Source: an uncultured Roseburia sp. (lineage in GTDB: Bacteria; Bacillota; Clostridia; Lachnospirales; Lachnospiraceae). From it: a stretch of 64,000 nucleotides of DNA. Every line of letters begins with the position of its first letter. Position 1 is the stretch's first letter. This document shows positions 7,601 to 16,767 of this stretch, piece by piece. The stretch is from contig CANOCV010000002.1 of assembly GCA_947564465.1 (NCBI GenBank), forward strand, positions 1 to 64,000, read 5' to 3'. Both the position numbers and the translations under genes were made by a program. A model generated the notes under the pieces. The model saw only the letters and a list, made by a program, of their open reading frames with translations. It was not told where the DNA came from and did not search any database.

Positions 7601-8383
7601 GTGATATTAGATAAGATTGTGGCGGATAAGCAGATAAGACTGGCAGAGGCAAAAAAACTTGTTTCGCCTGAGGAGATCAGAAAGCGGGCGGAACAGAAGA
7701 GAAAGGAAGATATGGGCGCTCGGTGCTTTTATGAGGCTTTAAAAAAACCCGGAATCTCCATTATCGGAGAATTTAAGAATGCTTCGCCAAGTCTTGGTAC
7801 AATTGAAAGCAAGCTTCCTCTTACAAAGCGGATGGAGGAATACAATGCGTCGGTAGACGCGGTTTCCTGTCTGACGGAGGAAGATCATTTTCACGGAGGA
7901 CTTGATTATTTTGAACAGGTGAGAGAGCTTTCACCGCTTCCGATTATCCGCAAGGACTTTATGATTGACGAGTATCAGTTTTATGAGGCGAAAGCGATTG
8001 GGGCGGATGCAGTGCTGTTGATTGCGGCAATTCTGGATGATGCGCAGATGAAGGATTATTACCGGCTGGCACGAGAGCTTGAACTGGATGTTTTGGTGGA
8101 AACGCACGATGAAGCGGAGGTGGAGCGTTCCCTCGCCGTAAATCCCCGAATTATCGGCGTAAACAACAGAGATCTAAAAGATTTCACAATTCACCTGGAT
8201 ACGACGAGACGTTTGTCAAAGTATATTCCAAAGGATAAGGTTTTTGTGGCCGAAAGCGGGATTACAAGCGACGAAGACGTTCGTTTTCTACTGCAAAGCA
8301 GAGTGGACGCGTTTTTGATTGGGCGGGCGTTTATGGAAGTAAAAAATCCGAAAGAGCTTGCGAAACACTGGAAGAGTTTATAG
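7601..8383 (+). CDS. trpC: Indole-3-glycerol phosphate synthase
   Basis: 260 residues, the usual length for a stand-alone enzyme. It closes the indole ring, converting carboxyphenylamino-deoxyribulose phosphate to indole-3-glycerol phosphate. The (beta/alpha)8 motifs visible are GEFKNASPSLG, IRKDFMIDEYQ, GVNNRDLKDF and VAESGI. The start is GTG at 7601 with GGGAGG about 8 bases upstream. It follows trpG directly, with no trpD between them, which departs from the common trpEGDCFBA order. Confidence 0.96.
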   Translation: MILDKIVADKQIRLAEAKKLVSPEEIRKRAEQKRKEDMGARCFYEALKKPGISIIGEFKNASPSLGTIESKLPLTKRMEEYNASVDAVSCLTEEDHFHGGLDYFEQVRELSPLPIIRKDFMIDEYQFYEAKAIGADAVLLIAAILDDAQMKDYYRLARELELDVLVETHDEAEVERSLAVNPRIIGVNNRDLKDFTIHLDTTRRLSKYIPKDKVFVAESGITSDEDVRFLLQSRVDAFLIGRAFMEVKNPKELAKHWKSL

Positions 8384-8398
8384 AGGCAGGTGAATGGT

Positions 8399-9037
8399 AT
8401 GCCGGAAATTAAAATCTGCGGGCTTACAAAAGTCAGGGAAGCGGAATATATCAATGAAGCAAGCGTCGATTATGCGGGCTTTGTATTTTATGAAAAAAGC
8501 AAGCGGAATATAAGCATAGAAAAGGCGCGGGAGATTTCACAAAATCTCGATAAAAAGGTAAGAAGGGTTGCCGTCTGCGTCAATCCCAATGCAGAACTGA
8601 TCAGGCAGATAGAAGAAGCGGGATTTCACATTATACAGGTGCACGGAGACTTCACAAAAGACGCGATGGCCGTCTGCGAGCTCCCCGTCTGGCGGGCCGT
8701 TAACATCGGCGGAGCCGAAGAACTGGCAGGGCTTGAGGCGATGCTGGAAAATACGCGTAAAATTGCAGGGCTGGTGATTGACGGGGCCGTCTACGGCGGA
8801 GGGAAGACATTTTCCTGGGAGGAAACAGTAGGCGACAAACGCTTACAGGAGCTTGCCAAATCCCTGAACCAAAAAAAATTTATTCTGGCAGGCGGGCTTC
8901 ATGCAGGAAATGTGGCGCAGGGAATAGAGCTGTTTGCCCCCGATATTGTAGACGTAAGCTCCGGTGTGGAGGGAGCGCATGGAAAAGAGAAAGAAAAAAT
9001 CATGGAATTTGTAAGAGAGGTGCGGAAAAATGGATGA
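8399..9037 (+). CDS. trpF: Phosphoribosylanthranilate isomerase
   Basis: 212 residues from ATG 8399, placed 8 bases after AGGCAGG. The in-frame GTG at 8390 sits on that site and is rejected. Conserved points are the N-terminal KICGLTK with the catalytic Cys, the QVHGDF strand, the catalytic Asp in [14 protein letters not shown], and the phosphate-binding end LAGGLHAGN and VSSGVEG. It performs the Amadori rearrangement between the TrpD and TrpC steps. It overlaps trpB by 8 bases. Confidence 0.95.
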   Translation: MPEIKICGLTKVREAEYINEASVDYAGFVFYEKSKRNISIEKAREISQNLDKKVRRVAVCVNPNAELIRQIEEAGFHIIQVHGDFTKDAMAVCELPVWRAVNIGGAEELAGLEAMLENTRKIAGLVIDGAVYGGGKTFSWEETVGDKRLQELAKSLNQKKFILAGGLHAGNVAQGIELFAPDIVDVSSGVEGAHGKEKEKIMEFVREVRKNG

Positions 9038-10214
9038 AAGATATTTCGGAGAGTTTGGAGGACAGTATGTAGCGGAATCGCTTATGAACACATTGAAGGA
9101 ATTGGATGCGGCATATGAAGAAGCGATTCGTGACCCTCAATTTATAGAGGAGTGCGCATATTATCTGAGAGAATATGTAGGAAGGGAAACACCGCTTTAT
9201 TATGCGGAGAGGCTAAGTCAGGAGTATGGCGCTAAAATTTATTTGAAGCGTGAGGATTTAAACCATACCGGGGCGCACAAGATCAACAATGTGATCGGAC
9301 AGATTCTCCTTGCGAAACGCCTGGGAAAAAAGAAAGTGATTGCGGAGACCGGTGCGGGACAGCACGGTGTGGCGACCGCGACGGGAGCCGCATTGTTCGA
9401 TATGGAATGCACGGTGTATATGGGAGCCGAAGATATGGAACGCCAGGCGTTAAACGTACTTCGGATGGAAATGCTTGGGGCAAAGGTAGAAAAAGTGGTA
9501 TCCGGCAGCAATACATTAAAGGACGCCACAAACGAAGCCATTCGTACATGGGCAAAAACAGCGGAGGATACGTTTTACGTCATCGGGTCTGCGGTAGGAC
9601 CGTATCCGTATCCGAAGATCGTAAAAGAATTTCAGAGTGTAATCAGCAGGGAGGCTAAGCGGCAGATTCTTGAAAAAGAGGGACGCCTGCCGGATGTCGT
9701 TATGGCGTGTGTAGGCGGCGGTTCCAACTCGATCGGAATGTTTGCGGATTTCATTGACGAGGAAGGGGTAAAGCTTGTCGGCGTGGAAGCCGCAGGACTT
9801 GGTATTGAGACCGGAAAGCACGCAAGCGCGATGGCGCTTGGCAGACCCGGCGTGCTGCACGGAATGCGCTCCTACCTTCTTCAGGACGAGAACGGCAACA
9901 TAGAGCTTGCGCATTCCATATCGGCGGGGCTGGACTATCCGGGAGTCGGACCGGAGCATGCGTATTTAAAGGATACGAATCGGGCAGAGTATGTTTCCAT
10001 TACAGATATGGAAGCGATGGATGCCCTGATGGAGCTGTCAAGGCTGGAGGGAATTATTCCGGCGATCGAAAGCTCACATGCGATTGCTTACGCCAAAAAA
10101 ATGGCGAAAACCATGAAAAAGGATGACATAATGATTGTCTGCCTTTCGGGTAGAGGAGACAAGGATGTACACACGATAGCGGATTATCTGGCAGGAAAAG
10201 GATATCAGAATTAA
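9030..10214 (+). CDS. trpB: Tryptophan synthase beta subunit
   Basis: 394 residues of the main TrpB1 type. The PLP lysine is Lys84 in [10 protein letters not shown], the phosphate-binding loop is GGGSNSIG, and the C-terminal CLSGRGDKD motif is intact. It condenses indole with serine to give tryptophan and forms the alpha2beta2 complex with TrpA, encoded next. It overlaps trpF by 8 bases and is 10 bases from trpA. Confidence 0.97.
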   Translation: MDERYFGEFGGQYVAESLMNTLKELDAAYEEAIRDPQFIEECAYYLREYVGRETPLYYAERLSQEYGAKIYLKREDLNHTGAHKINNVIGQILLAKRLGKKKVIAETGAGQHGVATATGAALFDMECTVYMGAEDMERQALNVLRMEMLGAKVEKVVSGSNTLKDATNEAIRTWAKTAEDTFYVIGSAVGPYPYPKIVKEFQSVISREAKRQILEKEGRLPDVVMACVGGGSNSIGMFADFIDEEGVKLVGVEAAGLGIETGKHASAMALGRPGVLHGMRSYLLQDENGNIELAHSISAGLDYPGVGPEHAYLKDTNRAEYVSITDMEAMDALMELSRLEGIIPAIESSHAIAYAKKMAKTMKKDDIMIVCLSGRGDKDVHTIADYLAGKGYQN

Positions 10215-10224
10215 GGAGGAGCAT

Positions 10225-11040
10225 ATGAATCGAATTGAGGCAAGATTACAGAGCGTGCAGGAGAAAAACGAGAAAGCATTTATCACATATATCACGGCGG
10301 GACTGCCGAATATGGACGGTATGAAGGAAATTGTCAGATCATGCGAGGCGGCAGGGCTTGATATTTTAGAGCTCGGAATTCCGTTTTCGGACCCGATTGC
10401 GGACGGACCGGTGATACAGGCGGCTTCCTACAAAGCGATCTGTCAGGGCGTGAATGTGACATCCGTGTTAGCGGCGGTAGAGGAAATGCGGAAGGAAGGG
10501 CTTAAGCTTCCTATCGTATTTATGATGTACTACAACACGATTCTTTACTTTGGAGTGAAGGCCTTTATAGACAGCTGTATAAAGGCGGGAGTAGACGGAC
10601 TGATTATTCCGGATCTGCCGTATGAGGAGCAGGGAGAGTTGAACGCGGCGCTTGCACAGGCAAAAGCAGAGACAGAAGATACATCCGACGTACCGATTTT
10701 AATTCAGCTTGTCTCACCGGTGTCAAAGGAGCGGATTCCAATGCTGCTTGAACATGCGAGAGGCTTTGTCTACTGTGTATCCTCTATGGGCGTTACCGGC
10801 CAGGCGGCAGAGTTTCACAGAGAGATCAATTCATATCTTTCCTCGGTAAAGGATGCATCCAAGATTCCGGTTATGATGGGATTTGGCGTGCGCACGGCAC
10901 AAGATGTTGCTCCGATGAAAGAGATTATTGACGGCGTGATCGTAGGCTCACACTTTATCAATCTGTTAGAGGAAAACGGATATTCGCAGGATGTGGCAAA
11001 AAAATATATAGAAGATTTTAAATCAGAATTAAACAAATAA
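10225..11040 (+). CDS. trpA: Tryptophan synthase alpha subunit
   Basis: 271 residues. It cleaves indole-3-glycerol phosphate to indole, which is channelled to TrpB. The catalytic Glu and Asp are in LELGIPFSDPIADGP. The loop PDLPYEEQGEL and the phosphate site GFGVRTAQD are present. The strong AGGAGG site before ATG 10225 supports the start. In the common gene order this would be the last gene, but here trpD follows. Confidence 0.96.
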   Translation: MNRIEARLQSVQEKNEKAFITYITAGLPNMDGMKEIVRSCEAAGLDILELGIPFSDPIADGPVIQAASYKAICQGVNVTSVLAAVEEMRKEGLKLPIVFMMYYNTILYFGVKAFIDSCIKAGVDGLIIPDLPYEEQGELNAALAQAKAETEDTSDVPILIQLVSPVSKERIPMLLEHARGFVYCVSSMGVTGQAAEFHREINSYLSSVKDASKIPVMMGFGVRTAQDVAPMKEIIDGVIVGSHFINLLEENGYSQDVAKKYIEDFKSELNK

Positions 11041-11061
11041 AGGAAAAGGAGCGTTGACAAA

Positions 11062-12078
11062 ATGGAAATAAAAGAAGCAATTGCAAAAATAACGTGCGAA
11101 CAGGATCTGACGAAGGAAGAAGCAAAAGATGTTATGCGGATTTTGCTGGACGGCGAGGCGACGCAGTCCCAGATTGGAACTATGTTAACGGCGCTCCGCA
11201 TGAAAGGGGAAACCTTAGAGGAACTGATTGGTTTCGCATCGGTGCTGCGTGATAAAGCGGATACCATAACTCCGAAGGTGGAGAACTATGTGGATCTGGT
11301 CGGAACAGGCGGGGACGAAACATTTACATTTAATATATCAACTACCGCAGCATTTGTGGTGGCGGGCGCAGGCCTTCCGGTCGCAAAGCACGGAAACCGT
11401 TCCATTTCGTCAAAAAGCGGGGCAGGAGACGTATTAGAGGCTCTCGGCGTCAATATTTTAGCAGAGCCGCAGCTGGTAGAAAAATGTGTGGAGGAAGCGG
11501 GAATCGGCTTTATGTTTGCCCAGCGCTTCAATAAATCCATGCGTTTTGTCGGTCAGGCGCGGAGCGAGATGGGAATCCGCACGGTGTTCAATATATTAGG
11601 TCCGCTGGCCAATCCGTCACGGGCAAAACATATGGTAGTAGGCGTCTACGATCCGTCTCTGACAGAAAAAATTGCAAAATGCATGAGCAGTCTTGGCGTT
11701 GAGAGGGCATTTGTCGTAAGCGGCAGAGATAACATGGATGAAATCACAACAACCTGCGAGACAGTCGTCTCCGAGATAAAAGACGGCAAAGTAACTACTT
11801 TTACCATAACGCCGGAGCAGTTCGGCTTTAACCGTGTGAATATGGAGGAATTAAAGGGCGGGAACGGAGCGGAAAACGCCCGGATTACCAAGGACATCCT
11901 AACCGGGAAGGAGCGCGGCGCAAAGCGTGAAATCGTGCTTTTAAACGCCGGAGCCACGCTGTATATCGGCGGTCTGGCCTCCGATATACAGGAGGGGATA
12001 CAGCTTGCCGAAAAGGCGATTGACAGTGGAAAAGCGGCGGAGGCGCTTATGAACCTTGTCGAGCTGTCAAATCCTTAA
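11062..12078 (+). CDS. trpD: Anthranilate phosphoribosyltransferase
   Basis: 338 residues. It joins anthranilate to PRPP in the second step of the pathway. The signature loops VGTGGDETFTFNIST and KHGNRSISSKSGAGDVLEALG are present, as is FNILGPLANPS. It lies at the 3' end of the operon, 21 bases after trpA, instead of following trpG. The stop codon (12076-12078) shares bases with the stop of the convergent CLC gene, and no terminator hairpin lies between the two. Confidence 0.96.
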   Translation: MEIKEAIAKITCEQDLTKEEAKDVMRILLDGEATQSQIGTMLTALRMKGETLEELIGFASVLRDKADTITPKVENYVDLVGTGGDETFTFNISTTAAFVVAGAGLPVAKHGNRSISSKSGAGDVLEALGVNILAEPQLVEKCVEEAGIGFMFAQRFNKSMRFVGQARSEMGIRTVFNILGPLANPSRAKHMVVGVYDPSLTEKIAKCMSSLGVERAFVVSGRDNMDEITTTCETVVSEIKDGKVTTFTITPEQFGFNRVNMEELKGGNGAENARITKDILTGKERGAKREIVLLNAGATLYIGGLASDIQEGIQLAEKAIDSGKAAEALMNLVELSNP

Positions 12079-13334
12079 TGTGTCTGTTTATTAATAAAGT
12101 TTGTTTTGTACTTGGAGTACATGATTTTTTGTCCGCTGTAAAGCCCGAAATAACCGGATAACATATAGCTGAATGCAATCGCCAAAAGAAAGAACGGCAT
12201 CCCCTCGTAACCGAACATCTCAAAGCTGATTAACAGAGAGGAAATCGGACAGTTTGTTACACCGCAGAAAACGGCAGTCATACCCACTGCCGTGCACATT
12301 TCGGGAGCAAACCCAATCAGGTTTCCGAAAAGACAGCCAAAGGAAGCTCCGATAAAAAAGGTGGGAACGATTTCTCCGCCTTTAAATCCGGCTCCCAGCG
12401 TCAGTGCGGTAAAAAGCATTTTTAAAAAAAATGCCTCCGGGCGCACATTTCCTTCCATACACCGGGCAATCGTAGAGACGCCGGTACCGTTATAGCTCTG
12501 GCTTCCGACGATAAGTGTCAGAACAATAATGATGCCTCCTCCGCAGGCTGCACGCAGATAAGGGTTTTTAAAAAACTTTTTATATAAATGAACAGACTGA
12601 TGCAGCATAACACAGAAAAGAATACTGACAGCGGCACATAAAATAGCAAGGAAGGAAAGCGTTACCGCCGACCCGGGCGAAAATGCCGGAACACTGGTGA
12701 GCAGAAAGTTTTCATAGGAGACGCCAAAGTACATCGCAATTCCGTTGGCGACCAGAGCAGAAACAACACATGGAACCAGGGCCGCGTAGTGCATGATTCC
12801 GACGCTCACAACCTCCATAGAGAAAATAGCGGCGGCCATCGGCGTTCCAAAAAGTGCGGAAAAGGCAGCGCTCATTCCCGACATAATCATAATATGCTGA
12901 TCCTTTTCGTCGAAACCAAACAGCTTTCCGAGAGAACTGCCAATGCTTCCCCCAAGCTGCAGCGCGGCGCCCTCGCGCCCGGCAGAGCCGCCGAACAGAT
13001 GCGTAATTAAGGTCGAGACAAAGATAAGAGGAGCCATTTTCAGCGGAATCTCATCACCGGAATGAATTGCCGTCAGAACAAGATTGGTTCCGGTATCCTT
13101 TTCGTCGTGGAGCATTCGGTAAAGTCCCACAATCGCCACACCTCCGGCGGGAAGAAGAAAAATCAGCCAGGGATGCGACACTCTGCTTTCCGTGACAAAT
13201 TCCATGCAAAAAAAGAAAATTGTCGCGACAAATCCCACAAAAATCCCCGATAAAATTGCAAATATAACCCATTTTACAGAGGTGATAAGCCGATGTAAGT
13301 TGTGGTCAATCTTATGTCTTACAAACTCATTCAT
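12075..13334 (-). CDS. CLC-family anion channel/antiporter
   Basis: 419 residues from the ATG at 13334, which has GGAGG 7 bases upstream. An upstream in-frame start at 13406 lacks such a site. About ten hydrophobic membrane segments are visible. The gating-glutamate motif is GREGA (Gly119-Ala123, Glu121) rather than the chloride-type GREGP. The position of the usual GSGIP loop reads TGTNLVL (81-87). The later GGEIVPTFFIGA corresponds to the GxFxP region. The asparagine in the first loop and the non-Pro after GREG recall fluoride/proton CLC-F antiporters, but a chloride transporter cannot be excluded. No fluoride riboswitch is visible upstream. The gene is convergent with trpD, with a 4-base overlap. 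Confidence 0.85.
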   Translation of the reverse strand: MNEFVRHKIDHNLHRLITSVKWVIFAILSGIFVGFVATIFFFCMEFVTESRVSHPWLIFLLPAGGVAIVGLYRMLHDEKDTGTNLVLTAIHSGDEIPLKMAPLIFVSTLITHLFGGSAGREGAALQLGGSIGSSLGKLFGFDEKDQHIMIMSGMSAAFSALFGTPMAAAIFSMEVVSVGIMHYAALVPCVVSALVANGIAMYFGVSYENFLLTSVPAFSPGSAVTLSFLAILCAAVSILFCVMLHQSVHLYKKFFKNPYLRAACGGGIIIVLTLIVGSQSYNGTGVSTIARCMEGNVRPEAFFLKMLFTALTLGAGFKGGEIVPTFFIGASFGCLFGNLIGFAPEMCTAVGMTAVFCGVTNCPISSLLISFEMFGYEGMPFFLLAIAFSYMLSGYFGLYSGQKIMYSKYKTNFINKQTH

Positions 13335-13467
13335 AACAAGCCTCCAAAAATTATCTTTTCGTATGTGGATTAAGTGTATCATTTCGTCAGAAAAATGACA
13401 AGACACGACGCGGGAAAACGGCTCAACAAAATATTTTTTCTATAATGTTACCACAACAAAAGTATGA

Positions 13468-13473
13468 TATAAT
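13468..13473 (+). promoter_or_regulatory. -10 element before the tandem repeats / malQ
   Basis: A consensus TATAAT lies within TATGATATAATATGG. No good -35 is visible at 16-18 bases. Transcription from here would begin at or just inside the first 48-bp repeat. Confidence 0.5.
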
Positions 13474-13476
13474 ATG

Positions 13477-13668
13477 GCATGAGGAGGGACCCGGTGAAAC
13501 CGGGAGGAGTCCTGATGCCCAATAGCATGAGGAGGGACCCGGTGAAGCCGGGAGGAGCCCTGATGCCCAATAGCATGAGGAGGGACCCGGTGGAACCGGG
13601 AGGAGCCCTGATGCCCAATAGCATGAGAAGGGACCCGGTGAAACCGGGAGGAGCCCTGATGCCGGGCA
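13477..13668 (+). repeat. Four tandem 48-bp repeats
   Basis: Units start at 13477, 13525, 13573 and 13621 and differ at only a few positions each. Every unit contains the hairpin CCCGGTGAAACCGGG (or a close variant) and two purine-rich Shine-Dalgarno-like runs (GAGGAGGG and GGGAGGAG), the second placed just before an ATG. The period is divisible by three, so one frame stays open through all units. Confidence 0.95.
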
Positions 13669-13691
13669 AGGTATATTTAAGAAAGAGTTAA
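13479..13691 (+). CDS. Possible repeat-encoded small protein upstream of malQ
   Basis: An open frame of 70 codons encodes four 16-residue repeats of the form MRRDPVKPGGALMPNS and a tail KVYLRKS, ending 16 bases before the malQ start. Each unit has its own AGGAG-type site and ATG in the same frame, so initiation could occur at several points. The few differences between units include synonymous and conservative changes. Its position suggests a leader peptide or a chance ORF in a structured 5' UTR. No known family is recognised. Confidence 0.35.
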   Translation: MRRDPVKPGGVLMPNSMRRDPVKPGGALMPNSMRRDPVEPGGALMPNSMRRDPVKPGGALMPGKVYLRKS

Positions 13692-13707
13692 CAGGAGGAG
13701 CTATTTT

Positions 13708-15195
13708 ATGAGAACCAGCGGTATTTTAATGCATATTTCTTCTCTTCCGTCGCCATACGGAATCGGAACTATGGGAAAGGAAGCGTGTAAGTTTGTGGAT
13801 TTTCTGGAAAAAGCGTCTCAGACATACTGGCAGATACTTCCGGTTAATCCGACCAGCTACGGAGATTCCCCATACCAATCCTTTTCCAGCTTTGCGGGAA
13901 ATCCATATTTCATTGATCTCGAATATCTGTGTAAGGAAAGATTATTAAAAAAGGCGGAATGTGAGAGCTATCATTGGGGAAAGAGTGAAAAAGAGGTTGA
14001 CTACGGACTTCTTTATGAGAACCGTTTTCCATTGTTTAGAACGGTGTATAAAAGATTTGTCAAAAAGCTTCCGGAGGATTTTGATGCTTTCTGTGAAAAG
14101 AACGCCGATTGGCTGGAGGATTTTGCACTTTTTATGGCTTTGAAGGACGCAGCGGGCGGCTGTGAGTGGCTAAAATGGGAGGACGACCTGAAATTTCGCA
14201 GACCGGAAGCGTTAAAGCGGGCAAGAGAGACATATGCGGAGGATATTCGGTTTTATAAGATGCTGCAGTATCTGTTTTTTAAGCAGTGGCGCAGCTTGAA
14301 GGCATATGCAAATGAGAAGGGAATCAAGATCATCGGCGACGTGCCAATCTATGTCGCACTTGACAGTGCGGATGTATGGGCAAATCCCACACAGTTTTAT
14401 CTGGATAAAAACTTGAATCCAATTGATGTGTCAGGCTGCCCGCCGGATGCGTTTTCCGCAGACGGCCAGCTATGGGGGAATCCTCTGTTCCGTTGGGACG
14501 AGATGAAAAGAGACGGGTACACATGGTGGGCGAAGCGTGTAAAGTTCATGTCGGAACTTTATGACATTGTGCGCATTGACCATTTCCGGGGATTTGATTC
14601 TTATTACGCCATACCGGCGGGAGACAAAACAGCGGTAAACGGCGAATGGCGTAAGGGACCGGGTATGGACCTGTTTCAAAAGCTTGAAGAAAAGCTCGGA
14701 AAGCTGGATATTATCGTGGAGGATTTGGGATATCTGACACCGTCGGTTTTACAGCTTGTAAAAGACTGTGGATTTCCGGGAATGAAGGTTTTGCAGTTTG
14801 CATTTGATACGAGGGAGGACGGCGATTATCTGCCGCACAACTATGAAAAGCATTGCGTTGTCTATACGGGAACGCATGATAATGATACCGTTCTCGGCTG
14901 GTTTAAGACAGCGCCAAAGCAGAGTACACGCTATGCAAAGGAATATTTGAACCTGACAAAAGAAGAAGGCTACCATTGGGGGATGATGCGCGGAGCATGG
15001 TCAAGTGTCGGAGATCTCGCTGTGGTTACGATGCAGGATGTTCTTGGAATTGACGGAAAAGGACGCATGAATACGCCGTCCACGCTTGGCACAAACTGGA
15101 AATGGAGAATGGAAAAAGGGCAGATAACGCCGGGACTTACCAAAAAAATTGCACATCTGATGAATGCCTACGGAAGAGAAAGAAAAGGCGAATAA
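13708..15195 (+). CDS. malQ: 4-alpha-glucanotransferase
   Basis: 495 residues, the normal length for the amylomaltase (GH77) family. It transfers alpha-1,4-glucan segments between maltodextrins in the cytoplasm. Family marks are the start RTSGILMHISSLPSPYGIGTMG, NPTSYGDSPYQSFSSFAGNP, the nucleophile region VRIDHFRGFDSYYAIP, the acid/base region IVEDLGYLTPSV, and the HDNDT motif. AGGAGG precedes the ATG. No other maltose genes are adjacent. The stop codon is embedded in the -35 region of the spoIVA promoter. Confidence 0.96.
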   Translation: MRTSGILMHISSLPSPYGIGTMGKEACKFVDFLEKASQTYWQILPVNPTSYGDSPYQSFSSFAGNPYFIDLEYLCKERLLKKAECESYHWGKSEKEVDYGLLYENRFPLFRTVYKRFVKKLPEDFDAFCEKNADWLEDFALFMALKDAAGGCEWLKWEDDLKFRRPEALKRARETYAEDIRFYKMLQYLFFKQWRSLKAYANEKGIKIIGDVPIYVALDSADVWANPTQFYLDKNLNPIDVSGCPPDAFSADGQLWGNPLFRWDEMKRDGYTWWAKRVKFMSELYDIVRIDHFRGFDSYYAIPAGDKTAVNGEWRKGPGMDLFQKLEEKLGKLDIIVEDLGYLTPSVLQLVKDCGFPGMKVLQFAFDTREDGDYLPHNYEKHCVVYTGTHDNDTVLGWFKTAPKQSTRYAKEYLNLTKEEGYHWGMMRGAWSSVGDLAVVTMQDVLGIDGKGRMNTPSTLGTNWKWRMEKGQITPGLTKKIAHLMNAYGRERKGE

Positions 15196-15218
15196 ATAAA
15201 GTACCCCTCTCATACAAT
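15190..15218 (+). promoter_or_regulatory. SigmaE-type promoter of spoIVA
   Basis: GAATAAA (15190-15196), 14 bases, then CATACAAT (15211-15218). This fits the Bacillus SigmaE pattern KMATATT-N14-CATACANT, with a perfect -10 and five of seven positions in the -35. spoIVA is a known SigmaE-dependent gene, which supports the call. The -35 overlaps the malQ stop codon. Confidence 0.8.
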
Positions 15219-15273
15219 ATATCAAAATAGCCATGTACATATATGCAGGCAGATGATTTGTATGGAAGGGGTA
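15202..15273 (+). promoter_or_regulatory. Inverted repeat masking the spoIVA ribosome binding site
   Basis: TACCCCTCTCATACAA (15202-15217) pairs with TTGTATGGAAGGGGTA (15258-15273) at 14 of 16 positions plus one wobble. The right arm contains the AAGGGG ribosome binding site. The left arm contains the SigmaE -10, so RNA started at that promoter (about 15225) would lack the left arm. Confidence 0.6.
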
Positions 15274-15279
15274 TAATTG

Positions 15280-16767
15280 ATGGAAGGTTTTAATACAGGC
15301 ACCTATGACATGTATAAGGATATCAGTGCCAGGACAAACGGGGAGATCTATATCGGTATTATCGGCGCGGTACGAACCGGCAAATCTTCTTTTATTAAGC
15401 GGTTTATGGAGCTTATGGTACTGCCGTTTATGGAGGATGAAAACAGCAAATCCCGGGCGGTCGACGAAATGCCTCAGTCGGCACAGGGCAAGACCATTAT
15501 GACAACGGAACCCAAATTCATCCCAAAGGATGCAGCCGTAATCCGTCTTGGGGATGATACGGAGGTAAAGGTCCGCCTGATCGACTGTGTGGGTTACATG
15601 GTCGAGGGAGCTACGGGGCATCTGGAAAACGGTGTGGAACGAATGGTAAAAACGCCGTGGTTCGACCATGAAATTCCGTTTACCCAGGCGGCGGAAATCG
15701 GCACAAGAAAGGTTATTAAGGATCATGCCACAATCGGAATTGTAGTCACGGCGGACGGTTCCTTTACCGACATTCCGAGAGAAAATTATGTCAAGGGAGA
15801 AGAGGAAACGGTAAAAGAGCTGAAAAAAATAGGAAAGCCTTTTGTCATGCTCTTAAATTCCGTCAAACCTTACAGCGACGAAACCGTAAAGCTGGCGGAA
15901 GAGCTGGCACAAAAGTATGGGGTGAGTGTTTTTCCGGTAAACTGTGAGCAGCTTCGAAAGGAAGATGTCAACACCATTTTAAAGGGGATTCTCTATGAAT
16001 TTCCGGTGGTCCGCATGGATTTCTTCCTTCCGAAATGGGTAGAAATGCTGGAGGATAACCACAGGATCAAAGAAAATGTGATCGGAAACGCGAAAAGAGT
16101 CTTAAATGATATCACCTACACAAAGGACATTATGGAATATCCGTTTGAAGCGGAGGGCGATTACATAACGCGGATGAAACTGGATACGATGAGTCTGGAA
16201 AACGGTTCGGCGTCCATACATATGGATATTGATGAAAAATACTATTATGAAAATATGAGCGAGCTGACCGGAGTTGAAGTAAAGGGTGAATATCAATTAA
16301 TATCCATGATCAGGGAGCTGGCAGATAAGCGAAAAGAATTTGAACAGGTGGCCGACGCCATGAACGCTGTAAGGCTAAAGGGATACGGCGTCGTCACGCC
16401 TGAACTGTCTGATATCCAGATGGATGAACCGGTACTGATTAAGCATGGAAATAAATACGGCGTTAAGATGAAGGCGGTGTCTCCGTCTATCCACATGATT
16501 AAAGCGAATATTGAAACCGAAATCGCCCCGATTGTCGGAAGCGAGGAGCAGGCAAACGACCTGATCTCGTATATCAAAGAAAACCAGAATACAAAAGACG
16601 GCGTGTTTTCTACGAATATCTTCGGCAAATCGGTGGGCGAGCTTATGGAGGACGGAATTAAGAGCAAAATATCCATGATGGATGACGAAAGCCAGCTAAA
16701 GCTTCAGGATACTATGCAGAAAATTGTCAACGACAGCAACGGCGGCCTGGTCTGCATTATTATTTAA
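15280..16767 (+). CDS. spoIVA: Stage IV sporulation protein A (spore coat morphogenetic ATPase)
   Basis: 495 residues from ATG 15280 (a TTG lies one codon before it), close to the ~492 of B. subtilis SpoIVA. The N-terminus carries a Walker A motif GAVRTGKSSF at ~29-38. Family sequences include MPQSAQGKTIMTTEPKFIP and RLIDCVGYMVEGATGH. SpoIVA polymerises with ATP around the forespore and anchors the coat. The end NDSNGGLVCIII resembles the conserved hydrophobic C-terminus. It lies behind a SigmaE-type promoter, so it should be made in the mother cell. It overlaps the convergent gene by 8 bases. Confidence 0.97.
   Translation: MEGFNTGTYDMYKDISARTNGEIYIGIIGAVRTGKSSFIKRFMELMVLPFMEDENSKSRAVDEMPQSAQGKTIMTTEPKFIPKDAAVIRLGDDTEVKVRLIDCVGYMVEGATGHLENGVERMVKTPWFDHEIPFTQAAEIGTRKVIKDHATIGIVVTADGSFTDIPRENYVKGEEETVKELKKIGKPFVMLLNSVKPYSDETVKLAEELAQKYGVSVFPVNCEQLRKEDVNTILKGILYEFPVVRMDFFLPKWVEMLEDNHRIKENVIGNAKRVLNDITYTKDIMEYPFEAEGDYITRMKLDTMSLENGSASIHMDIDEKYYYENMSELTGVEVKGEYQLISMIRELADKRKEFEQVADAMNAVRLKGYGVVTPELSDIQMDEPVLIKHGNKYGVKMKAVSPSIHMIKANIETEIAPIVGSEEQANDLISYIKENQNTKDGVFSTNIFGKSVGELMEDGIKSKISMMDDESQLKLQDTMQKIVNDSNGGLVCIII

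Noticed and set aside
13335..13447. Fluoride riboswitch upstream of the CLC gene
   Set aside because: The conserved GGCGAUGG-type core and pairing segments were not found on the minus strand.
13477..13668. CRISPR array
   Set aside because: The four 48-bp units are contiguous with no variable spacers, and no cas genes are near.
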